DNA from: SIG437 sp045576235
Lineage (GTDB): Bacteria; Bacillota; Clostridia; UBA1381; UBA9506
Assembly (NCBI GenBank): GCA_045576235.1
Contig: JAZNGA010000004.1
Span: forward strand, 7,041-71,040
Reading direction: 5' to 3'
Length of the DNA stretch: 64,000 nucleotides
Positions within the stretch are counted from its first letter, which is position 1; the number at the start of each line of letters is the position of its first letter. The notes under the pieces were generated by a model. That model searched no databases and was not told the origin of the DNA. It was given only the letters and a program-made list of their open reading frames with translations. Both the position numbers and the translations under genes were made by a program. Below are positions 33,081-41,490 of the stretch, in pieces.

Positions 33081-35039
33081 ATGGCATTTTTCAATAAAAA
33101 GAAGGCTTCTTCTGCGGTGGAAGAGCCTATGGATTTGGAATCCGTAATGAAAAAATTTGACAGAGAATCAAACACAAGAATCTGGGAAGGCAAGCCTAAA
33201 ATTGTTGTGACTTGTATTCTTGCTCTGTTTTCACTTTTTTGTCTTTATGTGACATTGTTTGCAAGCTGGCTTGAGGAGTTCAGACTGACATCATTTGTCG
33301 CTTATATCGTGCTTATGGGATTTATTGTTTTCCCGGCGAAAAAAGGAAATCAAAGAGTTAACTACATGCCGTGGTATGATATTGTGCTGATGATTTGCGG
33401 AACAGGAGCTTTTTTGTATTACACAGCAAACGCTCTCACTATCATTCAGCAGGGCAGTAACTTCGCATGGTATCAGATTATTATCGGAATTATCGGAATA
33501 ATTTCAATTGTCGAGGTCTGCAGACGAAGTGTCGGCTTGCCGATTATAATTGTGGCAGGCTGCTTCATTCTCTATGCGCTAACGGCAGGACTTTCAAACC
33601 CGACTCTTTGGGGAAAACTTAATTACATTGTTCATTATCTCTTCTATGGCAAAGAGGGAATTTTATCAACACCTATTAATGTGTGTTCTAAATTTATTGT
33701 TGTGTTCATAATTTTTGGTGCATTTTTAGAGAGAACGGGAATTGCAGACTTCTTTATAAAAATTACAAATTCTCTTGTGGGTAGCTTCTCAGGCGGACCT
33801 GCAAAGGTTGCAGTTTGTGCGAGTGCTCTTGAGGGAATGGTGTCCGGCTCATCTGTTGCAAACACGGTTGGCTCGGGTTCTGTCACAATTCCGCTCATGA
33901 AAAAGACAGGCTATAAACCTGAATTTGCTGCTGCGGCTGAAGCTTCGGCATCAACAGGAGGACAGATAATGCCTCCGATTATGGGTGCTGCAGCGTTTTT
34001 GATGGCAGATTATGTTGGCGTACCCTACAGTAACATCGTTGTCCGCGCGATTTTGCCTGCTATATTATATTTTGCAGGTATTTTCATCGCAGTTCATCTG
34101 GAAGCTAAAAAAGAAGGCTTAAAGGGAATCAGGAGAGAAGAACTTCCACGATTCCTTCCGCTCCTTAAGCAGACATATCTGCTTTTGCCGCTGATAATTT
34201 TGATTTATCTTGTTGGAACAAGTCAGCGTTCAATCCAGTATGCCGCTGCAATTGCAATTGTTGTGGCAATCGTGGTGAGCTTTTTCAATAAAGAAAACAG
34301 AATCACTCCCAAAAAGATTTGGGAAGCTCTTGCTGCAGGTGCGCAAGGCATGATAACTGTTGCTGCTGCCTGCGGTGTTGCAGGAATTATTGCAGGAACT
34401 ATCACAATGACAGGTCTTGCAAATGTGATGATTAACGGAATTGTTGCCTTAGCGGGAAATCAGACTATTATTGCGTTGTTCTTAACTATGCTTTGTTGCA
34501 TTGTTTTGGGAATGGGTGTCCCAACCACAGCAAACTACTGCATTATGGCGGCAACTTGTGCGCCTATTCTTGTTCGCATGGGCGTTCCGCAGATTGCGGC
34601 ACATTTCTTCGTTTTCTATTTTGGTATTGTGGCAGACTTAACACCGCCTGTTGCTTTAGCAGCATATGCAGGCGCGGCAATTGCTCAGGCAAACCCGATG
34701 AAAACCGCAATTGTTTCAACAAAGCTTGCGATTGGTGCGTTTATTGTGCCATATGTGTTTGCGCTTAATCCCGCGATGCTTTTTGTTGACACAACTGCAC
34801 TTGAGGTTGTTCAAATCACCATAACATCGTTAGTCGGTATTTTTGCCGTTTCCGCTTCGCTTGAAGGCTTTATGTTCCACCACATACCGTGGTATCAGCG
34901 AATCGTTTGCCTTGTCGGCGGGTTGCTTTTGATTTATCCGGGGCTTATGACTGATGTAATTGGTGTTGCACTTGTGGCTATAGTTGTTGTGGCACAGTTT
35001 TTAACAAGAAAAAGACACTCTATAGCAAATAATGCATAA
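33081..35039 (+). CDS. TRAP transporter fused permease (DctQ-DctM, TAXI type)
   Basis: A 652-residue membrane protein fusing the small (four-helix) and large (twelve-helix) TRAP subunits, the usual form in TAXI systems. The large part carries the TRAP signatures GSSVANTVGSGSVTIPLMKKTGY cut across residues about 252-274, STGGQIMPPIMGAAAFLMAD near 290, and GMGVPTTANYCIMA near 475. AGGAGG precedes the ATG. It imports an unknown organic anion delivered by the upstream lipoprotein, driven by Na+ or H+. Confidence 0.93.
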   Translation: MAFFNKKKASSAVEEPMDLESVMKKFDRESNTRIWEGKPKIVVTCILALFSLFCLYVTLFASWLEEFRLTSFVAYIVLMGFIVFPAKKGNQRVNYMPWYDIVLMICGTGAFLYYTANALTIIQQGSNFAWYQIIIGIIGIISIVEVCRRSVGLPIIIVAGCFILYALTAGLSNPTLWGKLNYIVHYLFYGKEGILSTPINVCSKFIVVFIIFGAFLERTGIADFFIKITNSLVGSFSGGPAKVAVCASALEGMVSGSSVANTVGSGSVTIPLMKKTGYKPEFAAAAEASASTGGQIMPPIMGAAAFLMADYVGVPYSNIVVRAILPAILYFAGIFIAVHLEAKKEGLKGIRREELPRFLPLLKQTYLLLPLIILIYLVGTSQRSIQYAAAIAIVVAIVVSFFNKENRITPKKIWEALAAGAQGMITVAAACGVAGIIAGTITMTGLANVMINGIVALAGNQTIIALFLTMLCCIVLGMGVPTTANYCIMAATCAPILVRMGVPQIAAHFFVFYFGIVADLTPPVALAAYAGAAIAQANPMKTAIVSTKLAIGAFIVPYVFALNPAMLFVDTTALEVVQITITSLVGIFAVSASLEGFMFHHIPWYQRIVCLVGGLLLIYPGLMTDVIGVALVAIVVVAQFLTRKRHSIANNA

Positions 35040-35049
35040 CAAAAAATCA

Positions 35050-35085
35050 GAGGTGTAAAAAGCGATTTTTACACCTCTTGTTCAT
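35050..35085 (+). terminator. Hairpin terminator after the TRAP permease
   Basis: A 12-bp stem GAGGTGTAAAAA/TTTTTACACCTC with a GCGA loop, followed by TTGTTCATT. The T tract is weak, so readthrough into the dehydrogenase gene is possible. Confidence 0.6.
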
Positions 35086-35108
35086 TATAGGGGAATCGGA
35101 GGGAAATA

Positions 35109-36056
35109 ATGAAAATTTCAGTTTTGGACATTAAAACGCTTGGCGATGATTTGAATTTTGATTCATTTTCGCAGTTTGGTGATGTTAAATTCTATGACCT
35201 CACTTTAGAAGAAGATGTCATTGAGAGAATTAAAGATGCAGAAGCTGTTGTCATTAATAAGGTTAAGCTTAATAAAAATAATTTACCATATGCAAAAAAT
35301 CTTAAGCTCATCTGCATCACGGCAACAGGCTTTGACAATGTCGATATTGACTATTGCAGGGAACATGGTATTGCAGTCTGCAATGTCAAGGGCTATTCGA
35401 CAGACAGCGTTGTTCAGCTCACCATTGCGATGGCTTTTTCACTTGCAACGCATCTTGGCGTTTATGATAATTATGTTAAGTCGGGGAACTACACAAAAAG
35501 CGGCATTTTTAACTGCATCAAGCCTGTTTTCCGTGAAATATCTGCTCTGACATGGGGCGTTGTCGGGCTTGGCAGCATTGGAAGCAAGGTTGCGAGAATC
35601 GCTGAAACGATGGGAGCGAAGGTGCTTGCCTATAAAAGAACGCCGACAGATGAGTTTGAGTGTGTTGATTTGGAAACTCTCTGCAAGAAGAGTGACATCA
35701 TAACAGTTCACACGCCGCTCAATAGCGAAACATATCATTTGATTAATGAAGAAAGACTTGCTCTTATGAAAGAAAATGTAATTTTAATTAATGTGGCAAG
35801 GGGTGCTGTTTTTGATGAAAAGGCAGTCACGGAGGCTATCTTAAACAAAAAAATTGGTGGACTTGGTGTTGATGTCTATTCAACCGAGCCAATGCAGAAT
35901 GACAGCCCATATCAAAAGCTTTTATCAATGGACAATGTCATTTTCACACCGCATATGGCTTGGGGTGCAATAGATTCAAGACAACGCTGCATTGATGAGA
36001 TTGCAAAAAATATTGAAAGCTTTGTTGGTGGCGGCGAAAGGTCAAGAGTCGTTTGA
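35109..36056 (+). CDS. D-isomer-specific 2-hydroxyacid dehydrogenase
   Basis: A 315-residue NAD-dependent dehydrogenase reducing 2-oxoacids to D-2-hydroxyacids or the reverse. The Rossmann motif is WGVVGLGSIGSKVARI near residue 149. The catalytic residues fit the family: Arg in NVARGAVFD, Glu in GVDVYSTEP and His in TPHMAWG. GFDNVDI near residue 78 is also typical. GGAGGGA precedes the ATG. Its place behind a TAXI transporter suggests metabolism of the imported acid, which is inference. Glycerate and hydroxypyruvate enzymes are close relatives, so the substrate is open. Confidence 0.9.
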   Translation: MKISVLDIKTLGDDLNFDSFSQFGDVKFYDLTLEEDVIERIKDAEAVVINKVKLNKNNLPYAKNLKLICITATGFDNVDIDYCREHGIAVCNVKGYSTDSVVQLTIAMAFSLATHLGVYDNYVKSGNYTKSGIFNCIKPVFREISALTWGVVGLGSIGSKVARIAETMGAKVLAYKRTPTDEFECVDLETLCKKSDIITVHTPLNSETYHLINEERLALMKENVILINVARGAVFDEKAVTEAILNKKIGGLGVDVYSTEPMQNDSPYQKLLSMDNVIFTPHMAWGAIDSRQRCIDEIAKNIESFVGGGERSRVV

Positions 36057-36240
36057 GGTGAAAAAATGCGCAAACAGTAAACTTCATCAGCTCGGCTTCG
36101 CTATAAATAGCTTGCCTTGCTGGAAGTTCTTGAATGGGTATTGTTAGCGAAATCAAAGATTTCGACAACACTCCAACACACAAGGCTAAGAAGCTTAGAA
36201 AAGGCACTTGGGTTGTGCACTAAACAGTAAAGAAATAAAA
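36057..36240. other. Non-coding segment bounded by AAACAGTAAA direct repeats
   Basis: The 184 bases between the dehydrogenase stop and the terminator hold no convincing gene. AAACAGTAAA occurs at 36072-36081 and again at 36222-36231. Small inverted repeats such as GAAATC/GATTTC lie between. It could be a remnant of a small mobile repeat. Confidence 0.4.
36068..36101 (-). repeat. Copy 2 of a 34-bp dispersed repeat
   Basis: On the minus strand this matches 16216-16249 at about 80 percent of positions (GCGAAG..GAG....TGAAGTTTACTGT..). It lies at one edge of the unexplained intergenic segment 36057-36240. Confidence 0.5.
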
Positions 36241-36248
36241 ACAAAAAG

Positions 36249-36283
36249 GAAGGAATTCGCAATCTTGCGAATTCCTTTTTTTT
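36249..36283. terminator. Bidirectional terminator before bofA
   Basis: A perfect stem AAGGAATTCGCAA/TTGCGAATTCCTT with a 2-nt loop, then a run of T on the plus strand. It lies between the convergent dehydrogenase and bofA genes, right at the bofA stop. Confidence 0.85.
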
Positions 36284-36548
36284 ATGCTCCGAACACAAGC
36301 CTTAAGACGACTAAAAGCAAAAGGCCGGGGAGACCTAAAAGTCCGCACACGGCGCAGGTGACAGCATTTATGCCGATAGAAAAGCCTGCCTTTATGAAAA
36401 CTGAATTAAAAAGGAAAAGCCCAACTCCTCCTAAAAGAGAATTGAGAGAAAGCCATATCACCCACTTTAAAGGCTTAACAAAAATTCTTAAAATTATAAC
36501 AGCAATTAAAGCGGCGATTATGTATGCCGCAATTTCTAAAGGCGTCAC
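36282..36548 (-). CDS. bofA: Pro-SigK processing inhibitor BofA family protein
   Basis: An 88-residue membrane protein with two to three hydrophobic segments, matching the BofA family. It carries the conserved C-terminal NAVTCAVCGLLGLPGLLLLV and the central LNSLLGG stretch. In Bacillus, BofA holds the SpoIVFB protease inactive until pro-SigK should be cut (family knowledge). Its start overlaps the yaaL stop (ATGA), the same gene pair as in Bacillus. No recR gene lies upstream here. Confidence 0.9.
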   Translation of the reverse strand: MTPLEIAAYIIAALIAVIILRIFVKPLKWVIWLSLNSLLGGVGLFLFNSVFIKAGFSIGINAVTCAVCGLLGLPGLLLLVVLRLVFGA

Positions 36549-36880
36549 ATCATTACGCCCCTTTCAGAACTGTTTCTTTTAAAAACAGAATCGAGGAATT
36601 CATCATTTACCATATTTTCTTTTCTTGCTAATGAAAGATAGTAATTAAGTCTTGCCTCTGCTGCGGTCAGCTCTAAGATGCAACAGCTTAAAAGTCTTTC
36701 CTCTGTCACATTTTCAAAATGATTGCGTTTTGACAAAACATCTGCTTTAGCTTCTGCCAATGCTTCGCGAAAGAATGCCTTTTTTTTCATAAGAGCCTTT
36801 TGCTCGTGGATTTTTTCGACCTTCTCGCGATATTTTTGTAGGAACCCTGTGCTTTTTTCGCTGATATGTTGCATAATCAT
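36545..36880 (-). CDS. yaaL: DUF2508 family protein (YaaL-like)
   Basis: A 111-residue, highly charged helical protein of unknown function. The conserved DUF2508 block is KRNHFENVTEERLLSCCI followed by LTAAEARLNYYLSLAR. In Bacillus the yaaL gene also sits directly upstream of bofA, which supports the call. The ATG at 36880 was chosen because AGGAGGAAG lies 2-11 bases upstream of it; an ATG two codons later (36874) would have the better spacing and is equally possible. Confidence 0.82.
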   Translation of the reverse strand: MIMQHISEKSTGFLQKYREKVEKIHEQKALMKKKAFFREALAEAKADVLSKRNHFENVTEERLLSCCILELTAAEARLNYYLSLARKENMVNDEFLDSVFKRNSSERGVMM

Positions 36881-36908
36881 AATCTTCCTCCTATGTGTTT
36901 TTATTAAC

Positions 36909-36937
36909 ATTATAAGCAGTAATCATTTAAAATATTC
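36909..36937 (-). promoter_or_regulatory. Possible SigE-type promoter for yaaL-bofA
   Basis: On the minus strand GAATATT (36937-36931), a 14-nt spacer and CTTATAAT (36916-36909), with 6 of 8 matches to the SigE -10 CATACAMT. SigE control of bofA is known in Bacillus. The -10 also contains TATAAT, but no SigA -35 fits. Confidence 0.45.
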
Positions 36938-37051
36938 CGCTTTTTTTATTTAAATATTTGTCTCGCCTTGTAGAATTGAAAAATATATACACAATATATG
37001 GTATGTTACATTCATATTTCAAAAAAAATAAAATTTTTTTACAAAAAACAC

Positions 37052-37080
37052 TTGCAAAACAGACGAAAATAAAGTAAAAT
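37052..37080 (+). promoter_or_regulatory. Promoter of the mra/dcw operon
   Basis: TTGCAA at 37052-37057, a 17-nt spacer and TAAAAT at 37075-37080. The predicted transcript start is near 37087, just before the TGG repeats that may bind MraZ. Confidence 0.65.
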
Positions 37081-37090
37081 GAAATAGAAA

Positions 37091-37123
37091 TGGAGCATTG
37101 TGGTGGAATATGGTGGGAAAGTG
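37091..37123 (+). promoter_or_regulatory. Putative MraZ operator repeats
   Basis: TGG triplets recur with a 10-bp period at 37091, 37101 and 37111 (TGGAGCATTG, TGGTGGAATA, TGGTGGGAAA), with a degenerate fourth GTG at 37121. MraZ rings bind short direct repeats with about this spacing upstream of their own gene, so autoregulation is likely. Confidence 0.6.
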
Positions 37124-37161
37124 TTCATCAGATGCTGTAAAAAATGAAAGGTGGTGTGAGA

Positions 37162-37593
37162 ATGTTCATAGGTAAGTTTCAACATTCGTTTGACGATAAG
37201 GGTAGAATCTTTATGCCTGCAAAATTCAGAGATGAGCTTGCAGATGGTATGGTCGCAACGATTGGCATAGACAAATGTATTTTTATCTACACAAAAGAAG
37301 AATTCTCACGCTTCCGCGAAAAGCTTGATGGCGTTTCCATCACAAATAAAGAAGCCAGAAAGTTTTCAAGATTTTTCTATGGGTTTGCCTGTGAATGTGA
37401 GTGTGACAAGCAGGGAAGAATTATGCTGACACAGGAGCTTAGAAATTATGCAGGCATTGAAAAAGATGCAATAGTTGTTGGCGGCTCAACGAAAATTGAA
37501 ATCTGGAATGCTGACAGATGGAATGAAGACAACAATCTTGACGATTTTGATATGGACGACCTCGCACAGAACATGGCACAATTCGGACTTTAA
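37162..37593 (+). CDS. mraZ: Transcriptional regulator MraZ
   Basis: A 143-residue ring-forming regulator at the head of the division and cell wall cluster. It has the two SpoVT/AbrB-like halves, each with the D-x-K/Q-G-R signature: HSFDDKGRIFMPAKFRDE near residue 8 and CECDKQGRIMLTQELRNYA near 78. The ATG at 37162 follows AAGGTGGTG; an in-frame ATG at 37144 would place that site inside the gene. Direct repeats upstream are its probable target. Confidence 0.95.
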   Translation: MFIGKFQHSFDDKGRIFMPAKFRDELADGMVATIGIDKCIFIYTKEEFSRFREKLDGVSITNKEARKFSRFFYGFACECECDKQGRIMLTQELRNYAGIEKDAIVVGGSTKIEIWNADRWNEDNNLDDFDMDDLAQNMAQFGL

Positions 37594-37608
37594 GAAGGGG
37601 CAGATGAT

Positions 37609-38538
37609 ATGGAATTTTATCACATACCCGTTTTAAGAGATGAATGCATAGAGGCTTTAGACATTAAATCTGACGGGATTATAGTAGATGGAACTCTCGG
37701 AGGAGCCGGTCACAGCAGCGAAATAGTGAAAAGGCTTGCGTCAGGCAGGCTTATTGGAATTGACCAGGATTCAAACGCGATTGAAGCATCAAAAGAAAGA
37801 CTTGAAGAGTTTGGAAATGTGACCTTTGTCAACACAAATTTTAAACACATAAAGCAGATTCTTTCAGATTTAAAAATTAAAGAGATAAATGGGGCGCTTT
37901 TAGATTTGGGTGTTTCTTCTCATCAGCTCGACACACCGGAGCGGGGATTTTCCTATCAGGAGGATGCGCCGCTTGATATGAGAATGGACACAAGAAAGAG
38001 CTTTTCAGCACATAATGTTGTTAATGAATATAGTGAAGAGAAGCTTTCCGAAATCATTTTCAACTATGGAGAGGACAGATGGGCAAAAAGGATTGCGCAG
38101 TTTATTGTTTCGGAAAGAGAAAAAGCAATGATTGAAACAACTGCAGAGCTTGTTCGCGTGATAAAAAAGGCTGTGCCGCAGGGAGCAAGAAAAGATGGTC
38201 CTCACCCTGCTAAAAGAACTTTTCAGGCAATCAGAATCGAGGTTAACGGAGAGCTTGCAATCTTAAAGCAGGCGATAGAGGATTTTGCTGAAATGTTAGC
38301 TCCGGGCGGAAGGCTTGCAATCATAACCTTCCATTCTTTAGAGGACAGGATTGTGAAAAATGTTTTTTCATCGCTTTCTTCAGGATGCACTTGCCCTAAA
38401 GAATTTCCCATTTGTGTGTGCGGAAAAGAGCCTGTCGGAAAAGTCATAACAAAAAAACCGATTGTGGCAAGCAAGACAGAGCTTTGTGAGAATCCAAGAG
38501 CGCGAAGTGCGAAGCTCAGAGTTTTTGAAAAATATTAA
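37609..38538 (+). CDS. rsmH: 16S rRNA (cytosine1402-N4)-methyltransferase
   Basis: A 309-residue SAM-dependent enzyme (formerly MraW) that methylates C1402 in the ribosomal decoding centre. Markers are the N-terminal HIPVLRDECIEAL, the SAM loop DGTLGGAGHSSEI, the catalytic-domain piece LDLGVSSHQLDTPERGFSY and the C-terminal ITFHSLEDRIVKN and ENPRARSAKLRVFEK. It follows mraZ by 15 bases in the conserved order. Confidence 0.97.
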   Translation: MEFYHIPVLRDECIEALDIKSDGIIVDGTLGGAGHSSEIVKRLASGRLIGIDQDSNAIEASKERLEEFGNVTFVNTNFKHIKQILSDLKIKEINGALLDLGVSSHQLDTPERGFSYQEDAPLDMRMDTRKSFSAHNVVNEYSEEKLSEIIFNYGEDRWAKRIAQFIVSEREKAMIETTAELVRVIKKAVPQGARKDGPHPAKRTFQAIRIEVNGELAILKQAIEDFAEMLAPGGRLAIITFHSLEDRIVKNVFSSLSSGCTCPKEFPICVCGKEPVGKVITKKPIVASKTELCENPRARSAKLRVFEKY

Positions 38539-38572
38539 TAAAAATATAAATATAAATTAAGGAGTGAGTTTG

Positions 38573-39079
38573 TTGGCTAAAAGTAATCTTGCATATAAAG
38601 AGACAGAATTAAGCTATGTGGCTGTGCCTGTGACTAACAGAAATTCTAACTTGAGAATTCGTGCAGTTAAAAACGAAAGTGCTGATAGCAGACAAGGAAC
38701 TGCCAGAAAAGCAAAGTCAAAAGCAAAATTACATAAAAAAACAAATGTCGCTCTTGTTTTTCTTGCAGCTATTGCGTTCTTTGTTTTAAGTCGCGGTGTT
38801 ATGATAACGGAAAAGATTGACAGAATTGAAGAAAAACGCGCCAACCTTAATCAAATGATAGCGTTAAATCAGAAAACACAGATTGAGATAGACAGTGCAC
38901 TAAACCTAAAAAATGTGGAGGAAATTGCAACACAAAAGCTAAATATGGCAAGGCCTGAAAAATATCAGACTGTCTATATTAAGATAGACCAGCAGGAAGG
39001 TGTTGAAAAAACAGAAACTCCCGATGCAGTTGATGCAGTGAACAATTTTTTCGGAGCATTAAAGGCATATTTGGATTAA
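38573..39079 (+). CDS. ftsL: FtsL-like septum formation protein
   Basis: A 168-residue bitopic membrane protein: a basic cytoplasmic N-terminus, one transmembrane helix at about 58-73 (NVALVFLAAIAFFVLS), then a coiled coil at about 79-112 and a short ELNMARPEKYQTVYIKI-like C-terminal region. FtsL proteins are poorly conserved; topology and position between rsmH and the PBP gene carry the call. The start is taken as TTG at 38573 because GGAG lies 8 bases upstream; an upstream GTG at 38564 would overlap that site. Confidence 0.8.
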   Translation: MAKSNLAYKETELSYVAVPVTNRNSNLRIRAVKNESADSRQGTARKAKSKAKLHKKTNVALVFLAAIAFFVLSRGVMITEKIDRIEEKRANLNQMIALNQKTQIEIDSALNLKNVEEIATQKLNMARPEKYQTVYIKIDQQEGVEKTETPDAVDAVNNFFGALKAYLD

Positions 39080-39248
39080 GGATAAACTATATATAAATAG
39101 TGGAACGAACTTAAATGGTGATGGGCGCAATTTTCTGATTGCGCCTATGCTTGATTTATGAACACATATTTTTTTCAGACCTTTGCCCTGATTTCGGGGG
39201 AAAGGTGCTTTAGGTTTTGAAATCTTTTAGCGTGAAAGAGGAGTAAAT
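39080..39248 (+). other. Intergenic hairpins before the PBP gene
   Basis: This 169-base gap in an otherwise tight cluster holds two hairpins: GGCGCAAT/ATTGCGCC at 39124-39145, and ACCTTT.CCC/GGG..AAAGGT at 39179-39206. Neither has a T tract. They may tune mRNA stability, or mark an unseen promoter for the downstream genes. Confidence 0.4.
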
Positions 39249-41453
39249 TTGCATATGAATGAAAAATCTCCAAAAAGAAAACTAAGAATCAGAATATTTG
39301 TTATGTGTGCGATTTTTGCCGCACTTTTAGCACTTTTGTTTTTCAGACTGGCATACATACAGCTGATAGACGGAACGAAGCTTCAAAAGCTTGCCTTAGA
39401 GCAACAGACAAGAGACAGCAGTGTTGCATCTAAAAGGGGAACGATTTATGACAGAAACGGAAAGGTGCTTGCGCAGAGTTCAAGTGTTTATACTGTGACT
39501 GCAAACCCGAATGAAATTCGCAAAACGAAAAAGGATGCAGAAGAAATTGCAGATAAGCTCGCAGAGGCTCTTTCGATGGATGACGAAAAAATAGAGGAGC
39601 TTCTTTCAAAAGAAGTTAATCATGTTGTCATAAAAAGAAAAATTGAAGAAGAAGAATCAAGCAAGGTGCGCGCTCTTGAACTTCCCGGCATACTTCTTCA
39701 GGAAGATGCAAAAAGATATTATCCTTATGGAAATTTTGCATCTCATGTTATTGGATTTACGGGAGATGACAATCAGGGGCTCGGCGGAATAGAAATGGTC
39801 TATGACGAGGAGTTAAAAGGTGTTCCGGGCAGAGTTGTTGCCCTTAAAAATGCGCTTGACAGCGACATGCCCTTTAAAGAAGAAACCCACATCGACCCCG
39901 AAGACGGAATCAATGTTGTTCTGACGCTTGATGAGACAATTCAGCATTTTGCTGAAAAGCATCTGGAGACGGCTTATCTTGAGGAGAAAACTCTTGAAGG
40001 TGCTTCTGCTATCGTGATGGATGTTGACACGGGCGAAATTTTAGCAATGACAACAAAGCCCGACTTTGATTTAAATAATCCGTTTGAGCTTGTTAATGAA
40101 GCGGAAAAAGAGCGAATTAAGCAAATCGCAAATGACGAAGAAAGGATAGCAGAGCGTTCAAATGCGCTTCAGAGCATGTGGAGAAATAAGGCTGTTGTTG
40201 ATTCATATGAGCCCGGTTCATGTTTTAAAATTGTGACAGCGAGCATGGCTTTGGAAGAAGGAATAATTAATGAGAATTCCACCTATTATTGCCCGGGGCA
40301 TAAGCAGGTGGAATCCCACAGAATACATTGTGCTAAAAGAGAAGGTCACGGAATGCAGACCTTGGCAGACGCCGTTAAAAACTCGTGCAACCCCGCCTTC
40401 ATTGAGATAGGTATGGCTGTGGGAAATGACACATTCAGAAAATATTACGAAGCTTTTGGTTTTTTAGATGTGACAGGCTTTGACATTCCGGGTGAGGCAA
40501 ACGGAGTTTTTTATTCGAAAGATAATTTTAACATAGTTGAGCTTGCAACAGCATCGTTTGGTCAGGGACCAAAGGTGACGCCGCTCCAGATGATAACTGC
40601 TGTGAGCGCAGTTGCAAACGGTGGAAAGCTCATGAAACCATATCTCGTTAAAGAGCTGGTTGATGATAATGGAAATGTCATTTCCTCAACAGAGCCATCA
40701 ATTGTCAGACAGGTGATTTCAGAATCAACATCAGAGAAAATGTGCTCGATGCTTGAAAATGTCGTTGCAAACGGTGGTGGCTCCAATGCCTATGTTAAAG
40801 GTTTCAGAATTGCCGGAAAAACAGGAACAAGTGAAAAGGTTCCGAGAGGCAGTCAGAAATATGTAGCTTCGTTTATTGGCTTTGCGCCTGCAAACGACCC
40901 GAAGGTGTGTTGTCTTGTTATGCTTGATGAACCATCAAACGGGGAATATTACGGCGGAAGAATAGCGGCTCCTGTTGTGGGAAGAATACTTGAAGACACC
41001 TTGAATTATTTAGGTGTTGAGCCACAATATACGGAAGAAGAAAGACAGTCGCTTGATATTTCTGTTCCCGACACAAAGGGACTCAGTCAGGCAAACGCTA
41101 TTAAAAACCTGACTGCTGAAGGATTGAAATATACTATAGTAGGCTCGGGAAATACTGTTATCAACCAGATGCCAAAAGGCGGACTTATGGTTCCGGGCGG
41201 CTCAACAGTTGTGTTATACACAGAAGAAGGAGCAACGAGAAGCGTCACGGTTCCTGATGTGACAAACATGTCACTTTCGCAGGCTCGTGCGAGACTCGCT
41301 GAAAGCAGACTAAACATTAATATTTCAGGGGTTGCGAGCGGAAATAATTCACAGACACCAAACATTTCCGTTAAACAGAGCATCATGCCGGGCGTGACCG
41401 TTGAAGAAGGAACCATCGTAGAGGTTGAATTCAGATATCTTAATATGGACTAA
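39249..41453 (+). CDS. PASTA-domain penicillin-binding protein (FtsI/SpoVD type)
   Basis: A 734-residue class B transpeptidase: N-terminal transmembrane helix at about 15-36, dimerisation domain, transpeptidase domain with Ser324 in PGSCFK, Ser379-Asn381 in NSCNPAF and Lys524 in GKTGTSEK, then two PASTA domains from about residue 603 (VPDTKGLSQANAIKNL and VPDVTNMSLSQARARL). It cross-links septal or spore-cortex peptidoglycan. SpoVD and division PBPs of this cluster cannot be separated by sequence here. A TTG at 39249 has the better spacing to AGAGGAG; an ATG at 39255 is the alternative. Confidence 0.92.
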   Translation: MHMNEKSPKRKLRIRIFVMCAIFAALLALLFFRLAYIQLIDGTKLQKLALEQQTRDSSVASKRGTIYDRNGKVLAQSSSVYTVTANPNEIRKTKKDAEEIADKLAEALSMDDEKIEELLSKEVNHVVIKRKIEEEESSKVRALELPGILLQEDAKRYYPYGNFASHVIGFTGDDNQGLGGIEMVYDEELKGVPGRVVALKNALDSDMPFKEETHIDPEDGINVVLTLDETIQHFAEKHLETAYLEEKTLEGASAIVMDVDTGEILAMTTKPDFDLNNPFELVNEAEKERIKQIANDEERIAERSNALQSMWRNKAVVDSYEPGSCFKIVTASMALEEGIINENSTYYCPGHKQVESHRIHCAKREGHGMQTLADAVKNSCNPAFIEIGMAVGNDTFRKYYEAFGFLDVTGFDIPGEANGVFYSKDNFNIVELATASFGQGPKVTPLQMITAVSAVANGGKLMKPYLVKELVDDNGNVISSTEPSIVRQVISESTSEKMCSMLENVVANGGGSNAYVKGFRIAGKTGTSEKVPRGSQKYVASFIGFAPANDPKVCCLVMLDEPSNGEYYGGRIAAPVVGRILEDTLNYLGVEPQYTEEERQSLDISVPDTKGLSQANAIKNLTAEGLKYTIVGSGNTVINQMPKGGLMVPGGSTVVLYTEEGATRSVTVPDVTNMSLSQARARLAESRLNINISGVASGNNSQTPNISVKQSIMPGVTVEEGTIVEVEFRYLNMD

Positions 41454-41490
41454 ATTTTAAGCATTCGTTGCAGCAAGGAGGAGAGGCATT

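Noticed and set aside
36208..36582. Plus-strand open frame over bofA
   Set aside because: It crosses a terminator and is antisense to a BofA gene in its conserved context.
39124..39145. Terminator between the FtsL-like and PBP genes
   Set aside because: The stem is good but no T tract follows, so it is listed only as a hairpin.
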